Assembly: GCA_023443625.1 (NCBI GenBank)
Contig: JAEZTQ010000093.1
Coordinates: 248,001-312,000 of the forward strand
Reading direction: 5' to 3'
DNA: 64,000 nt
Source of the DNA: Bacillota bacterium
Lineage (GTDB): Bacteria > Bacillota_A > Clostridia > Lachnospirales > Lachnospiraceae
Part shown: positions 18,012 through 26,982 of the stretch, piece by piece
Position numbering within the stretch: position 1 is the first letter of the stretch
How the letters are laid out: every line of letters starts with the position of its first letter
Notes under the pieces: model-generated
What the model saw: the letters and a program-made list of their open reading frames with translations, nothing else
Told to the model about the DNA's origin: nothing
Database searches by the model: none
Translations under genes and position numbers: made by a program

Positions 18012-19868
18012 CTAAACTCCCATATAATTAATCAATCTATCATAAATCTCATCCATAACAGATACTGCCTTAGCCGAAAGATTATAAGCATTCTGAAAAC
18101 GCACCAGGTTCATAGCTTCCTCATCCAAGTCAACACCTGAAATAGATAGTCTCTGGTTCTTAATCGTATCTATTATATTATTCTGACTATTGGAAAAGGT
18201 ATCTGCTTTATTGGTATCTATGCCAATTTCAGCAACCAGTGTCTGATAAAATCCATCTGGTGCTCCCTGCTCGAAGAGCATCTTATTATCCTTAACTTCT
18301 AATAATCTCTTAACAAGATCATTATTTTCAATACCATTGGTGATATCCGTGGTAGTGGCCATAAGATTTGGATTATTTAATAATTTCACATTAACGTCAA
18401 AGTTCTCTGCTGTGAGCAAGTAATAGGACCCATACATAATTTGATCCTTTGGTATATCCTCATAATAGATGCCCGTTTGGGAATTAAAGGTATCATAATC
18501 ATAATAACTTTCATCCTCAGAACCTCTCAGGGGACCAAAAGTATAGCTTCTGCCATTGGACTTTTTAGTAGCACTAAAAAAGTCATCACCCGCCTTGCCA
18601 GTTAAGTCTACACCACTTCTATGAATGTCATTAAAGGCTTTTGCATATGTACGAGCAAATTCATTCAACTGGCTCATATAATAGGGAATTCCTTTATAAT
18701 TAATACTCTCCCCAATGAATGCCTTTTCATCTGCTACATCAACGCGAACCTCATCCTTTAGAGCAAAAGTATATACAAATTTACCTGTCGAAGGATCTTT
18801 TGATACTTCAAATCCAGTATATTCATACTTTCTATTACCAACCGTGATTACCCCTGTTTCAGGAATATTTAGTGTCTCTATCATATTCATATTGGTATCC
18901 GTTACATAAATCTCTGTCTCTCCTGCATTTGCACTAGTTAATCCTGTGAGATTGTACTGATTATTACCATCACGAACTTCTAATATTCCTTGTAAAGATC
19001 CTCCCAGTGTCAGGCTTCTTGCATTAAATTCTTGTCCATTATTCCATACTATATCGTAAAGACCATCAATATCATTTTGATTATTCTTCTCTGCTCTTGG
19101 AACCACCTTAAGAGTTTTATATTCACTGCCATCTACCAGCGTAACTCCATCCAGCTTAACAATATAACTAGTAACACCAACACCAGCACCAACTACTTTT
19201 TCAGACACTGATACATTCACTATCTCAGAAAGTTCATCTATTAATAGTGCTCTCTGATCTCTAAGATCATTTGCTTTTCCACCATTTACCTCTAAGGTAT
19301 TAATCTGCTTTGTTAATGCAGCAATTTGCTTGGCAGTTGAATTAATCTGGTCTACCTGATTACGAACTTCAAAATTACACTCTTCCTGAACACTCTTTAA
19401 GTTCACAGCTATAGAATTAAAAAATTCCGTAAGACTCTTGGCATAGTTAATTACCTGGGTACGAACTGTTAAGCTGGAAGGGTTCTTTAATAATTCCTGC
19501 AAACTATCATTTAATGAATTATAGGTTGTTGTAAAACCTTCTACACTAACTTCATTAAAATAATTCTCTATCTCAGTCATATAGTGTGCTTTGCTTGAAT
19601 ATTCACCATAGATAGTACTATTCTTCCAGAATTTAATATCATAATAGTCATCTCGCTGCTGCTTAACCCCTGTTACTGTAACACCAGTACCAGCCATACC
19701 ATAATTACTATTCACTCGTAAGGCTTTAGAAGCCTGTTGTCCCATAACTTGCCTGGAATAACCTTCTGTCTCTGCATTCGTTATGTTATGTGAAGTAGTA
19801 TCAAGTGCAGCTTGATATGCATATAATCCTGATTGACCTATATTTAAACCAAAAAACGTCGAACCCAT
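18012..19868 (-). CDS. flgK: Flagellar hook-associated protein 1 FlgK (copy 1)
   Basis: FlgK forms the first junction ring between hook and filament. This copy has 618 residues. The N-terminus (GSTFFGLNIGQSGLYAYQAA) with LDTTSHNITNAETEGYSRQ is the flagellar rod/hook signature, and the C-terminus has the matching GVDLDEEAMNLVRFQNAYN motif. A GGAGGTG precedes the ATG at 19868. It is followed by flgL and preceded by a second, distinct FlgK gene. Confidence 0.93.
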   Translation of the reverse strand: MGSTFFGLNIGQSGLYAYQAALDTTSHNITNAETEGYSRQVMGQQASKALRVNSNYGMAGTGVTVTGVKQQRDDYYDIKFWKNSTIYGEYSSKAHYMTEIENYFNEVSVEGFTTTYNSLNDSLQELLKNPSSLTVRTQVINYAKSLTEFFNSIAVNLKSVQEECNFEVRNQVDQINSTAKQIAALTKQINTLEVNGGKANDLRDQRALLIDELSEIVNVSVSEKVVGAGVGVTSYIVKLDGVTLVDGSEYKTLKVVPRAEKNNQNDIDGLYDIVWNNGQEFNARSLTLGGSLQGILEVRDGNNQYNLTGLTSANAGETEIYVTDTNMNMIETLNIPETGVITVGNRKYEYTGFEVSKDPSTGKFVYTFALKDEVRVDVADEKAFIGESINYKGIPYYMSQLNEFARTYAKAFNDIHRSGVDLTGKAGDDFFSATKKSNGRSYTFGPLRGSEDESYYDYDTFNSQTGIYYEDIPKDQIMYGSYYLLTAENFDVNVKLLNNPNLMATTTDITNGIENNDLVKRLLEVKDNKMLFEQGAPDGFYQTLVAEIGIDTNKADTFSNSQNNIIDTIKNQRLSISGVDLDEEAMNLVRFQNAYNLSAKAVSVMDEIYDRLINYMGV

Positions 19869-19909
19869 GTGCACCTCCACTTCGCCCTAATTGGCGCTTA
19901 TCCATAATA

Positions 19910-21643
19910 CTACATACGCTCTAATAAATGTTCCAGCATCTCACTTACTACATTAACATAACGTGCCGATGCATTATATGCATGCTGATACTTAATTAGA
20001 TTTGTTAATTCCTCATCTGAGGAGACCCCTGTTATTTGCATTCTTTGATTATCGATATTGGCCACCATGGAGGTTTGATTGGAACTTATGGTTTTTAGTT
20101 GTTCACCACGGTTTGCTATATCGGAAATAAAAGCATTATAATATTCATTAAAGTTACTTTGTGTTAATGTATTGGGTGATAGAGTAGCAAATGACTCCTG
20201 CCATTTTGTCAAAAGTTGTTTTACTGTTTCAATATCATAATCACCCGTCCCTGTATTGCTGGACAGGGGGATATAGGCATAATTTTGTAATATCTTTTTG
20301 TTTATCTCTATCTCGCCTATGGTAAATAGTGAATAATTATCTGCCGGATCTTCTTCATTATATACTCTTGCAGTGATAGTCTCATAAGCACCAGTTGCTT
20401 CATTGATTATCTGTATTTCCTCTAGTTCACCATATCGCTCCATGGACTTACGACTAAACAAAGCCTCACCCATGGTTCTTTCATCATCTAGGCCAATTGG
20501 TGCTTTCTCTTCATCTAATATCTTAATCCTTGTACCATCGAGTAGGGTTACCTCTTTATTAGGACTTAGAATATCATTGATTGTTGTTACGATCCCATGA
20601 ATTAACTGATCAAATTCCGCTTGTACTGTCATAATGACCGAGGGATTAATTGTATTATTATAATGGGCCACTGCCGTATTATATAGGGCCTCTGTTTCAT
20701 AATTCTCTCTAAGAGGAATATCTGTATAATTGGCATGCTTATAACCTCTGGCTGTCAAAAGCCCTTTTAGGGAACCAATGTCTGTATTATTCTCAGAAGT
20801 GGAGGGTCTATCTAAATTAAAAACATCCGTACCCCCGTGTTTTTCCCATATAGGCTTTAGCATATCTGAGGTTTCACTTATAGGAACTGCTTTCATCTCA
20901 AAGATGATATCCTCAGTTACAAAGGAAGCTCCTTCTAAGCTGACAGTGATAACACCCGTTGCATCTTCTTTATATGTAATAGCTGCATAATTACCCAACT
21001 CATCAAGAAGGTTATTACGTTGATCGCGTAAATCATTCGCCTTCTCCAATCCTGCGGCTTCATAATTCCTGATTTTCAAATTCAAGTTTTTAATTTCATG
21101 ACCAATCTCGTTGATACGGTCTACTTGTTTTCTTATCTGGGTATTTAGATTGATTTGATAGTCATTGAGCTGCCTTGCTATATTCTCCGATCTCTCTACA
21201 AAAGTGACGGCAGTTTGAATAAAAGAGGCTCTGGTTACAACACTATCCGGTTCTTTGGATAGTTCTTGAAGAGATACCCATAATTCATTCAAGGTAGCCT
21301 GAAAACTCTCTCCTTCTAATTCACCGAAAAAACCTTCTACTTCGCCAACGGCATTATATTGGGATTCATAAAAGGCCTCTCTGCCGATTTCTTGGCGATA
21401 GGCCCGATCCAAGAAGGCATCCCTAACCTGCTTAACTGTTGCAAAATCTGCTCCTAAGCCACTCTGTAGGGTGTTAATATAGGATTCACCTAATTTAACA
21501 TATTTAAAATCAGCCTGCACCACCTGTTGTCTTACAAAGCCCTTGGTATCAACATTAGCTAAATTGTGTGCAGTAACATTCAAAGACGTCTGATTAACAT
21601 TCAGACCGGATACGCCAATATATAAGCTGCTTAACGAACTCAT
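19910..21643 (-). CDS. flgK: Flagellar hook-associated protein 1 FlgK (copy 2)
   Basis: This is a second FlgK of 577 residues. It has the same N-terminal signature (VSGLNVNQTSLNVTAHNLAN, then VDTKGFVRQQV) and C-terminal signature (GVSSDEELTNLIKYQHAYN). The central part differs clearly from copy 1, so this is an old paralogue rather than a recent copy. It lies between flgN and the other flgK, with 41 bases between the two genes. The start at the ATG at 21643 follows AAGGTGAG; an in-frame TTG directly precedes it. Confidence 0.92.
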   Translation of the reverse strand: MSSLSSLYIGVSGLNVNQTSLNVTAHNLANVDTKGFVRQQVVQADFKYVKLGESYINTLQSGLGADFATVKQVRDAFLDRAYRQEIGREAFYESQYNAVGEVEGFFGELEGESFQATLNELWVSLQELSKEPDSVVTRASFIQTAVTFVERSENIARQLNDYQINLNTQIRKQVDRINEIGHEIKNLNLKIRNYEAAGLEKANDLRDQRNNLLDELGNYAAITYKEDATGVITVSLEGASFVTEDIIFEMKAVPISETSDMLKPIWEKHGGTDVFNLDRPSTSENNTDIGSLKGLLTARGYKHANYTDIPLRENYETEALYNTAVAHYNNTINPSVIMTVQAEFDQLIHGIVTTINDILSPNKEVTLLDGTRIKILDEEKAPIGLDDERTMGEALFSRKSMERYGELEEIQIINEATGAYETITARVYNEEDPADNYSLFTIGEIEINKKILQNYAYIPLSSNTGTGDYDIETVKQLLTKWQESFATLSPNTLTQSNFNEYYNAFISDIANRGEQLKTISSNQTSMVANIDNQRMQITGVSSDEELTNLIKYQHAYNASARYVNVVSEMLEHLLERM

Positions 21644-21669
21644 CAACTCACCTTACCTTATTCGTAATC

Positions 21670-22185
21670 TTACTGTTTGGCATCGAACATCCCTGTTCCC
21701 CTTGCCTGTGCCTCATATTGATTTGCACTCTTTGTGTATGTATTATTCCCCGGCGCCATCCTTGTGCTATGAATAAAATTCATATTGAACTCTATCATCT
21801 CCAGGGATTGTTGTATTAGCATTTTATTACGATTATTGATTTGAACCAATTGTTCAACTGTACTTTTCAACTTATCATGTATTGCGGATAGTGCCTTTTG
21901 TTCTTTTGGCTGTTTGCCCATTAATTCTATCAATGTCTTTAAATTCATATCTTCCGACTTACGGTTAATAACAGTTTTTATATTTAATATTACTTCTTCT
22001 CTCTTACGCTCTAAGGCATTGATCTTCTCTACTTCGATTTGTTCCTTGGCCGTAATCTCCTGTAAGGAGTTCAGGTCATTCTTAACGATGACCTGAGTTT
22101 TCTCAGCTTCAATCGGTATTAATTGCTGATAAATTTCATATTCTTTTTCAAGAGTATCAATCAATTCATCAATTAAACTTGCCAC
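21670..22185 (-). CDS. flgN: FlgN-family flagellar export chaperone
   Basis: FlgN is the export chaperone for the hook-junction proteins FlgK and FlgL. The 171-residue protein is mostly helical with long charged heptad-like stretches (LEKEYEIYQQLIPIEAEKTQ), matching the FlgN domain. Its position between flgM and flgK is the standard one. The C-terminal 40 residues are polar. Confidence 0.85.
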   Translation of the reverse strand: MASLIDELIDTLEKEYEIYQQLIPIEAEKTQVIVKNDLNSLQEITAKEQIEVEKINALERKREEVILNIKTVINRKSEDMNLKTLIELMGKQPKEQKALSAIHDKLKSTVEQLVQINNRNKMLIQQSLEMIEFNMNFIHSTRMAPGNNTYTKSANQYEAQARGTGMFDAKQ

Positions 22186-22216
22186 TATTAGTCCTCTTTC
22201 CTCAACAGTATCTCAA

Positions 22217-22492
22217 TCAACCCTCAAGATCTGCCTGATTTACCAGCTTATCAGCAACAGACTCTATTGTTATCTCATATGTTCCAGCCTTCATACGCTC
22301 CTTAATATCATTAACCTTCGCTTCCCTGATATCCGGAGTACGGCTAACAATCTGCTTTGCGATCTGATAATCCTTCCCTGTCTGGGATATCACAAGCATA
22401 TCACTAAAGCTGCTGTTCTTCGTATTTGAAGTACTCTTTACGCTGCTTGCCTTATAAATTTCACTAATTTTATTGAACGCATCAATACGCAT
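22217..22492 (-). CDS. flgM: Anti-sigma-28 factor FlgM
   Basis: FlgM holds the flagellar sigma factor inactive until it is exported through the finished hook. The 91-residue protein has a short basic start (MRIDAFNKI), a disordered middle, and the conserved C-terminal sigma-binding helices (REAKVNDIKERMKAGTYEI, then VADKLV). The start at 22492 follows a GGTGG ribosome site. It is the first gene of the filament-junction unit and has a sigma-D-like -10 box upstream. Confidence 0.9.
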   Translation of the reverse strand: MRIDAFNKISEIYKASSVKSTSNTKNSSFSDMLVISQTGKDYQIAKQIVSRTPDIREAKVNDIKERMKAGTYEITIESVADKLVNQADLEG

Positions 22493-22545
22493 CCCAATCA
22501 CCACCTAACTAAAATAAACTCTATGGTTAGCTTAATCTATAATAT

Positions 22546-22572
22546 TTATCGGATGTTTTGCGATTTACATTA
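22546..22572 (-). promoter_or_regulatory. Candidate sigma-D promoter of flgM
   Basis: TCCGATAA on the minus strand (22553-22546) matches the sigma-D -10 box. The -35 is weak (a TAAT or ATAA stretch 15-16 bases upstream). Confidence 0.5.
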
Positions 22573-22663
22573 TAGCTATTTTGAAAATTTCTATATGAAA
22601 TAATTACGAACTTCGCCATTTTTCCTCAAAAGATGCCTTTGCACCCTAGACAAGGGTACTCGA

Positions 22664-22712
22664 CAAAAAGGCTGCAAGAGGAAGTTATATGCACCAACTT
22701 CCTCTTGCAGCC
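22664..22712 (-). terminator. Terminator of the ion permease gene
   Basis: A perfect 17-bp stem (GGCTGCAAGAGGAAGTT and its complement) with a 9-base loop is followed on the minus strand by TTTTT. It lies 52 bases after the permease stop. Confidence 0.9.
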
Positions 22713-22763
22713 AACATTAATATATGATGTCGTCTCATCCAAGGGACAACAAGAAAGCAATAG

Positions 22764-24032
22764 CTATTTCCAAATAAACCAAACCAGAATATATCCAGAC
22801 AGCACCGCCGCCAGCGTAAAGGGAACACTAATCTTCATAAAGGTAGGGGCGCTAACCTCATATCCTTCTTTACGAAGAATACCTAAACCAGTAATATTTG
22901 CTGATGCTCCGATAGGAGTGATATTACCACCTAAAGTAGCTCCTATTAACAAACCAAAGAAGAGTAGATTAGGCTCTATTCCCAACTGACTTGATATCTC
23001 TGCTGTCACCGGCAGCATGGTAAGTACATATGGTATATTATCAATGAATGCGGAAAAGAGAACGGATGCCCACACAATCAGTGTATAAATCAAAAATACG
23101 TTATCCTTACTTAAGTTCACAAATAACTTACTTATATCTTGAACAACACCTGCCTCTGTTATTCCACCGATTACAATGAATAATCCTGTTAACAGAAGAA
23201 TCGTCTCATAATCAATACTCTTTAAAGCTGTAGTCAATGATCCTACTTCTCTTGTCTTAATCAATTTTCTTACTAAGCCAATAATAAATAAGCTCATGCA
23301 GATAACACCATTGGTAATAGCTGGCTTGCCCTCAATAAAGGATGCACAAATTAATAAAACTATAATCCCTACTAGAAGAATGGATGGGATATAGTCTTCC
23401 ACCTTGGTTCTTTCCATAGCAGTAATACTCTGCTTCTCTTTGCGGAAAATCCAGAGTAATATAAATGTTGAAACTAAGGCTCCGACCTCGACTACCCAGA
23501 ATATACCTATTCGTCCATCTACAAAAAAGAAATCAAGGAAGTTTAAATTAGCATATCCTCCCAAAAGAATTGAGGTTGTATCACCAACCAAAGTTGCTGC
23601 CCCCTGAAGATTTGAAGAAATCGCGATGGCAATGACACTTGGTACTGGGGAAATCTTTAACTTCTTAGCAATGGTCAAAGCTACCGGTGCTACCATCAAT
23701 ACTGTAGCAACATTATCAACAAAGGCTGAGATTATACCTGCAAATAATGCAAGAGATACAATTGCCCACTTCACATTAGGCACTTTTTCGATAATAAAAT
23801 CCGCTAACAAAGAGGGCATCTTCGATTCAATGAAAAATCCTACCACACCCATGGTACCGGCTATCATCAAAATAACATTCCAGTCAACTGCTCCAAAAAC
23901 ATCTCCTACTGGTAGAATCCCCACAATTACAAATATTGCTGCTGAAGCAAGTGCAATATAAGCCCTCGCTTTTGAAAAAACTAATAGCGATAGATAAGTC
24001 AAGGCAAATAGTATTATCGCTGTCGTCTTCAT
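22764..24032 (-). CDS. ArsB/NhaD-type ion permease
   Basis: This is a 422-residue membrane protein of the ion transporter superfamily that includes ArsB, NhaD and SLC13-like permeases. About eleven hydrophobic segments are visible. Two family repeats can be seen: AFVDNVATVLMVAPVA in the first half and AFIDNIPYVLTMLPVT in the second, both with the D-N-x-P/A-type helix break, plus GNITPIGASANI near the end. Substrate could be sodium, arsenite or an anion and cannot be fixed from sequence. The ATG at 24032 follows GGGAGGT. It is preceded by a hairpin-rich leader and followed by a strong terminator, so it is a single-gene unit. Confidence 0.85.
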   Translation of the reverse strand: MKTTAIILFALTYLSLLVFSKARAYIALASAAIFVIVGILPVGDVFGAVDWNVILMIAGTMGVVGFFIESKMPSLLADFIIEKVPNVKWAIVSLALFAGIISAFVDNVATVLMVAPVALTIAKKLKISPVPSVIAIAISSNLQGAATLVGDTTSILLGGYANLNFLDFFFVDGRIGIFWVVEVGALVSTFILLWIFRKEKQSITAMERTKVEDYIPSILLVGIIVLLICASFIEGKPAITNGVICMSLFIIGLVRKLIKTREVGSLTTALKSIDYETILLLTGLFIVIGGITEAGVVQDISKLFVNLSKDNVFLIYTLIVWASVLFSAFIDNIPYVLTMLPVTAEISSQLGIEPNLLFFGLLIGATLGGNITPIGASANITGLGILRKEGYEVSAPTFMKISVPFTLAAVLSGYILVWFIWK

Positions 24033-24073
24033 TAGTACCTCCCGTCCGCCGCCTAGCGACAAAAAAATAGATT

Positions 24074-24154
24074 AGGGCTTTTACAAAACTCATGACATAA
24101 ACATTTCAACGAAAATTACATGTGAAATACTAGACCAAGGATTGCAAAAGCCCT
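24074..24154 (-). other. Structured region between ctpA-like gene and permease
   Basis: On the minus strand an outer stem (AGGGCTTTTGCAA with TTGTAAAAGCCCT) closes a region of about 55 bases that contains a smaller stem (ATTTCA with TGAAAT). TATTTTTTT follows the outer stem. It may be the terminator of the upstream protease gene or a cis-acting leader of the permease. Confidence 0.5.
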
Positions 24155-24206
24155 TTTATTGTATAATTTTAGCATGTATGACAAAAAAGTCAATAATCAA
24201 ACTAGA

Positions 24207-25463
24207 CTATTTAATTTGATTCATAAGTGTTTTAATTGCCTCTTGTAGTTGATTATCCTTCTCTATGGGAATAACAACTTCCTTCTTCATATCCTCACTT
24301 AAATCAATTTCAATGTCAGGCTTTATCCCTGCTCCATGGATATTACGGCCTGAAGGGGTATAATATTTTGAGATAGTAAGCTTAACTGCAGTACCATCAG
24401 ACAGAGGAATTACTTTTTGAACAATACCTTTACCAAAGCTTGTTGTTCCGATAATCTCTGCTGTATCATAATCTTGCAGAGTTCCGGCAAATATCTCTGA
24501 AGCGCTGGCGCTCTGACCATTAATCAACACCGCCATAGGTATATCAATTTTTTTATTATCCTCTGCTTTTTCTTCCTCACGCTTACCGTTTTTGTCCTCG
24601 GTATAAACCAGTAATTCTGGTGGAAGAAGACGATCTAAAATCTTTACCACGGATTGAAGTAAACCACCTGGATTATTTCTTACATCCACAATCAATCCCT
24701 TCATTCCTTGCTTCTCCAAATTATCTACAGCAGCGCTAAACTGACGAACTGTAATTTCATCAAATTCAGAGACAAGAATATAACCAATGTTATTATCAAG
24801 CATCTTATATTCGATGGTTGGAATCTCAATTTTACGTCTTGTTATGGTAAATTTTAATGGATTGGTTTCCCCTTCTCTTACTACGGAAATATCCACTGTT
24901 GTCCCTTCTGCACCTTTCATCTTGCTAACTACTTCCGTTAAATCAACACCCGTTACCTCGTCATCATTCACCTTATAAAGAATATCTCCGGGCAGCACTC
25001 CTTCTTTATAGGCAGGTCCAGTTGCAAAGGGTTTTACAATCGTTATAATCCCTGTTTTGGTATCCTGACTCACTGTGGCACCGATACCATAATAAACCCC
25101 TGAGGAGCTTTCCATGAGGGCACTATATTCCTCTTTGGTATAATAAGTAGAATAAGGATCTTTAAGACTGGCAATAAAACCTTTATAAATACCATCAGCA
25201 AAGGATATCTTGTTAACATCCTCTAAATAGTAATTGTCAACTAACATCTGCATAACAGATAATTTCTTTATTACCTCGTCATATGAAACTTCTTGCTTTC
25301 CTTTTGCTTTGGCCGTATCTGCCCTATATTCCTCAACTTTCACTTCTCCTATTGCATTTCCTATTCTAGGCTGAAGGAATATAAAAGCTAAACCAACTAA
25401 CACAACTAAGAATAAGCCACTAAATAGCCCTGTAAATAACCCTGTAATAAAATTCTTTTTCAT
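24207..25463 (-). CDS. C-terminal processing protease, S41 family (CtpA-like)
   Basis: This is a 418-residue membrane-anchored serine protease of the S41/CtpA family. One N-terminal membrane segment (residues 9-32) places the rest outside the cell. A PDZ domain occupies about residues 105-190 (GIGATVSQDTKTGIITIVKP, then GVLPGDILYKVND). The catalytic domain contains VDVRNNPGGLL, the nucleophile Ser in NGQSASASEIFAG, and the Lys in TTSFGKGIVQ. The family trims cell-envelope or regulatory proteins. It is encoded alone between the permease and the CdaR-like regulator. Confidence 0.92.
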   Translation of the reverse strand: MKKNFITGLFTGLFSGLFLVVLVGLAFIFLQPRIGNAIGEVKVEEYRADTAKAKGKQEVSYDEVIKKLSVMQMLVDNYYLEDVNKISFADGIYKGFIASLKDPYSTYYTKEEYSALMESSSGVYYGIGATVSQDTKTGIITIVKPFATGPAYKEGVLPGDILYKVNDDEVTGVDLTEVVSKMKGAEGTTVDISVVREGETNPLKFTITRRKIEIPTIEYKMLDNNIGYILVSEFDEITVRQFSAAVDNLEKQGMKGLIVDVRNNPGGLLQSVVKILDRLLPPELLVYTEDKNGKREEEKAEDNKKIDIPMAVLINGQSASASEIFAGTLQDYDTAEIIGTTSFGKGIVQKVIPLSDGTAVKLTISKYYTPSGRNIHGAGIKPDIEIDLSEDMKKEVVIPIEKDNQLQEAIKTLMNQIK

Positions 25464-25548
25464 GTCTCACCTCCAAAGATGCCTGCCTATACATTGCGTA
25501 ATCAAGAAAGTGCCCTCTACCTAGGCAGATAATTTCTTTTTGTTAAAA

Positions 25549-25602
25549 CTGGCTGTTACAAAACATAGAGAATCATCTAGCATCTTATGTTTTATAACAG
25601 CC
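25549..25602 (-). terminator. Terminator of the CdaR-like gene
   Basis: An inverted repeat (GGCTGTTA-AAAACATA against TATGTTTT-TAACAGCC, with small bulges) lies just after the regulator stop, and AGTTTTAAC follows on the minus strand. Confidence 0.65.
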
Positions 25603-25608
25603 CATTTA

Positions 25609-26697
25609 TTAATAATCCATTTTCTCCATGTATTTCATGTATTTCACAACCATCAAAGCAATCTTAAAAGTTATTGCATCTTCAAATACCCTAAGGTCAA
25701 GATTTGTGCTCTTTTGCAATTTATCCAAGCGATAAACCAAAGTATTTCTATGGATATATAATTGTCTTGATGTTTCAGATACATTTAAGCTATTTTCAAA
25801 GAATTTATAAATAGTCGTTAATGTCTCATCATCAAAATCATCGGGAGATTTACCCTCAAAAATCTCTTTAATAAACATTTTACATAGGGGCATGGGCAAC
25901 TGATATATCAATCTTCCTATTCCAAGATTATTATAGGCTACTACATTCCTGCCGCTATAGAAAATCTTGCCAACATCAAGGGCCATTTTTGCTTCCTTAT
26001 AAGATCTAGATACATCCTTAATCTCATTTATAATTGTTCCATAAGCTACATGAACCTTGGTCATGGCCTCTGTGTTAAGCATATCCAATATCACTTTGGC
26101 AGTCTTATTTAAGTCATCATAGGTTTCACTCTGCTTTACTTCTTTAACCAGAATGATGTTTTTCTCGTCTACTGCTGTAATAAAATCCTTAGCTTTTCCA
26201 GAGAAGAGACTGCGTACTGTCTCTAATGCATTGGCATCCTTCTCATTCTTAGTCTCAATAATATAAACTACTCTTCTAGCTTCCGTATCAATGTGAAGCT
26301 TCTTTGCACGGTTATAGATATCTACCAAGAGCAGATTATCCAGTAATAAGTTCTTTATAAAATTATCTTTATCGTATCTCTCCTTATAGGCGATTAGAAG
26401 GTTTTGTATCTGGAAAGAAGCTATCTTACCGATCATAAATACATCTTCACTATCACCCTTTGCTAATATTACATATTCTAACTGATGCTCATCAAACACT
26501 TTGAAAAATTGGTAACCTTGAATTGCCTGACTGTCTGCCGGGGACGCAACAAATGCTAATACTGCACTTTCATACTGCTCTGCATTCTCAATTGTTGTAG
26601 CAAGAACTTTGCCTTCCGTATCCATAACACAAATATCGATACGAGTGATACCTTTTAATCCATCAATGGTACTTTGAAGAATCTGATTCGAAATCAT
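25609..26697 (-). CDS. CdaR/PucR-family transcriptional regulator
   Basis: This is a 362-residue regulator. The N-terminus (SNQILQSTIDGLKGITRIDI) matches the sugar-diacid-recognition domain of CdaR-type proteins. The C-terminal 55 residues form the PucR helix-turn-helix domain (LNVSETSRQLYIHRNTLVY then RLDKLQKSTNLDL). In Escherichia coli CdaR responds to glycerate-like compounds; in clostridia such regulators often stand alone, as here. No target operon is adjacent; the gene has its own terminator, and the MsmK-type ATPase gene is the next one upstream on the same strand. Confidence 0.8.
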   Translation of the reverse strand: MISNQILQSTIDGLKGITRIDICVMDTEGKVLATTIENAEQYESAVLAFVASPADSQAIQGYQFFKVFDEHQLEYVILAKGDSEDVFMIGKIASFQIQNLLIAYKERYDKDNFIKNLLLDNLLLVDIYNRAKKLHIDTEARRVVYIIETKNEKDANALETVRSLFSGKAKDFITAVDEKNIILVKEVKQSETYDDLNKTAKVILDMLNTEAMTKVHVAYGTIINEIKDVSRSYKEAKMALDVGKIFYSGRNVVAYNNLGIGRLIYQLPMPLCKMFIKEIFEGKSPDDFDDETLTTIYKFFENSLNVSETSRQLYIHRNTLVYRLDKLQKSTNLDLRVFEDAITFKIALMVVKYMKYMEKMDY

Positions 26698-26937
26698 CTT
26701 TTCACTCCTTACTATTATATTTCTAATTTTATTTAAAATACATTTATTCTAAAAGTTATTTTATCACCGCTTTCGTCAAAAGTAAACCAATTTTATAAAA
26801 ATTGCATAATAATTTTAGTGTATATTTATCAAATTTCCTGTTAAACACCTTAGTATAGTCATTAAACTATTATAAAGAAAACCCTTAAACATCCGTAAAA
26901 TCCATTGCCCCCGCAATAACCAGAGTATTGCCTAAAT

Positions 26938-26968
26938 CAAAAAACAGGGAACACTTTCGTGTTCCCTG
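26938..26968 (-). terminator. Terminator of the MsmK-type ATPase gene
   Basis: A perfect 10-bp stem (CAGGGAACAC with GTGTTCCCTG, four-base loop) is followed by TTTTTT on the minus strand, 14 bases after the stop codon. Confidence 0.92.
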
Positions 26969-26982
26969 CCAATAATTTCATA

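Noticed and set aside
22633..22989. A 118-codon open frame on the plus strand
   Set aside because: It runs through the perfect terminator hairpin and into the antisense of the permease gene.
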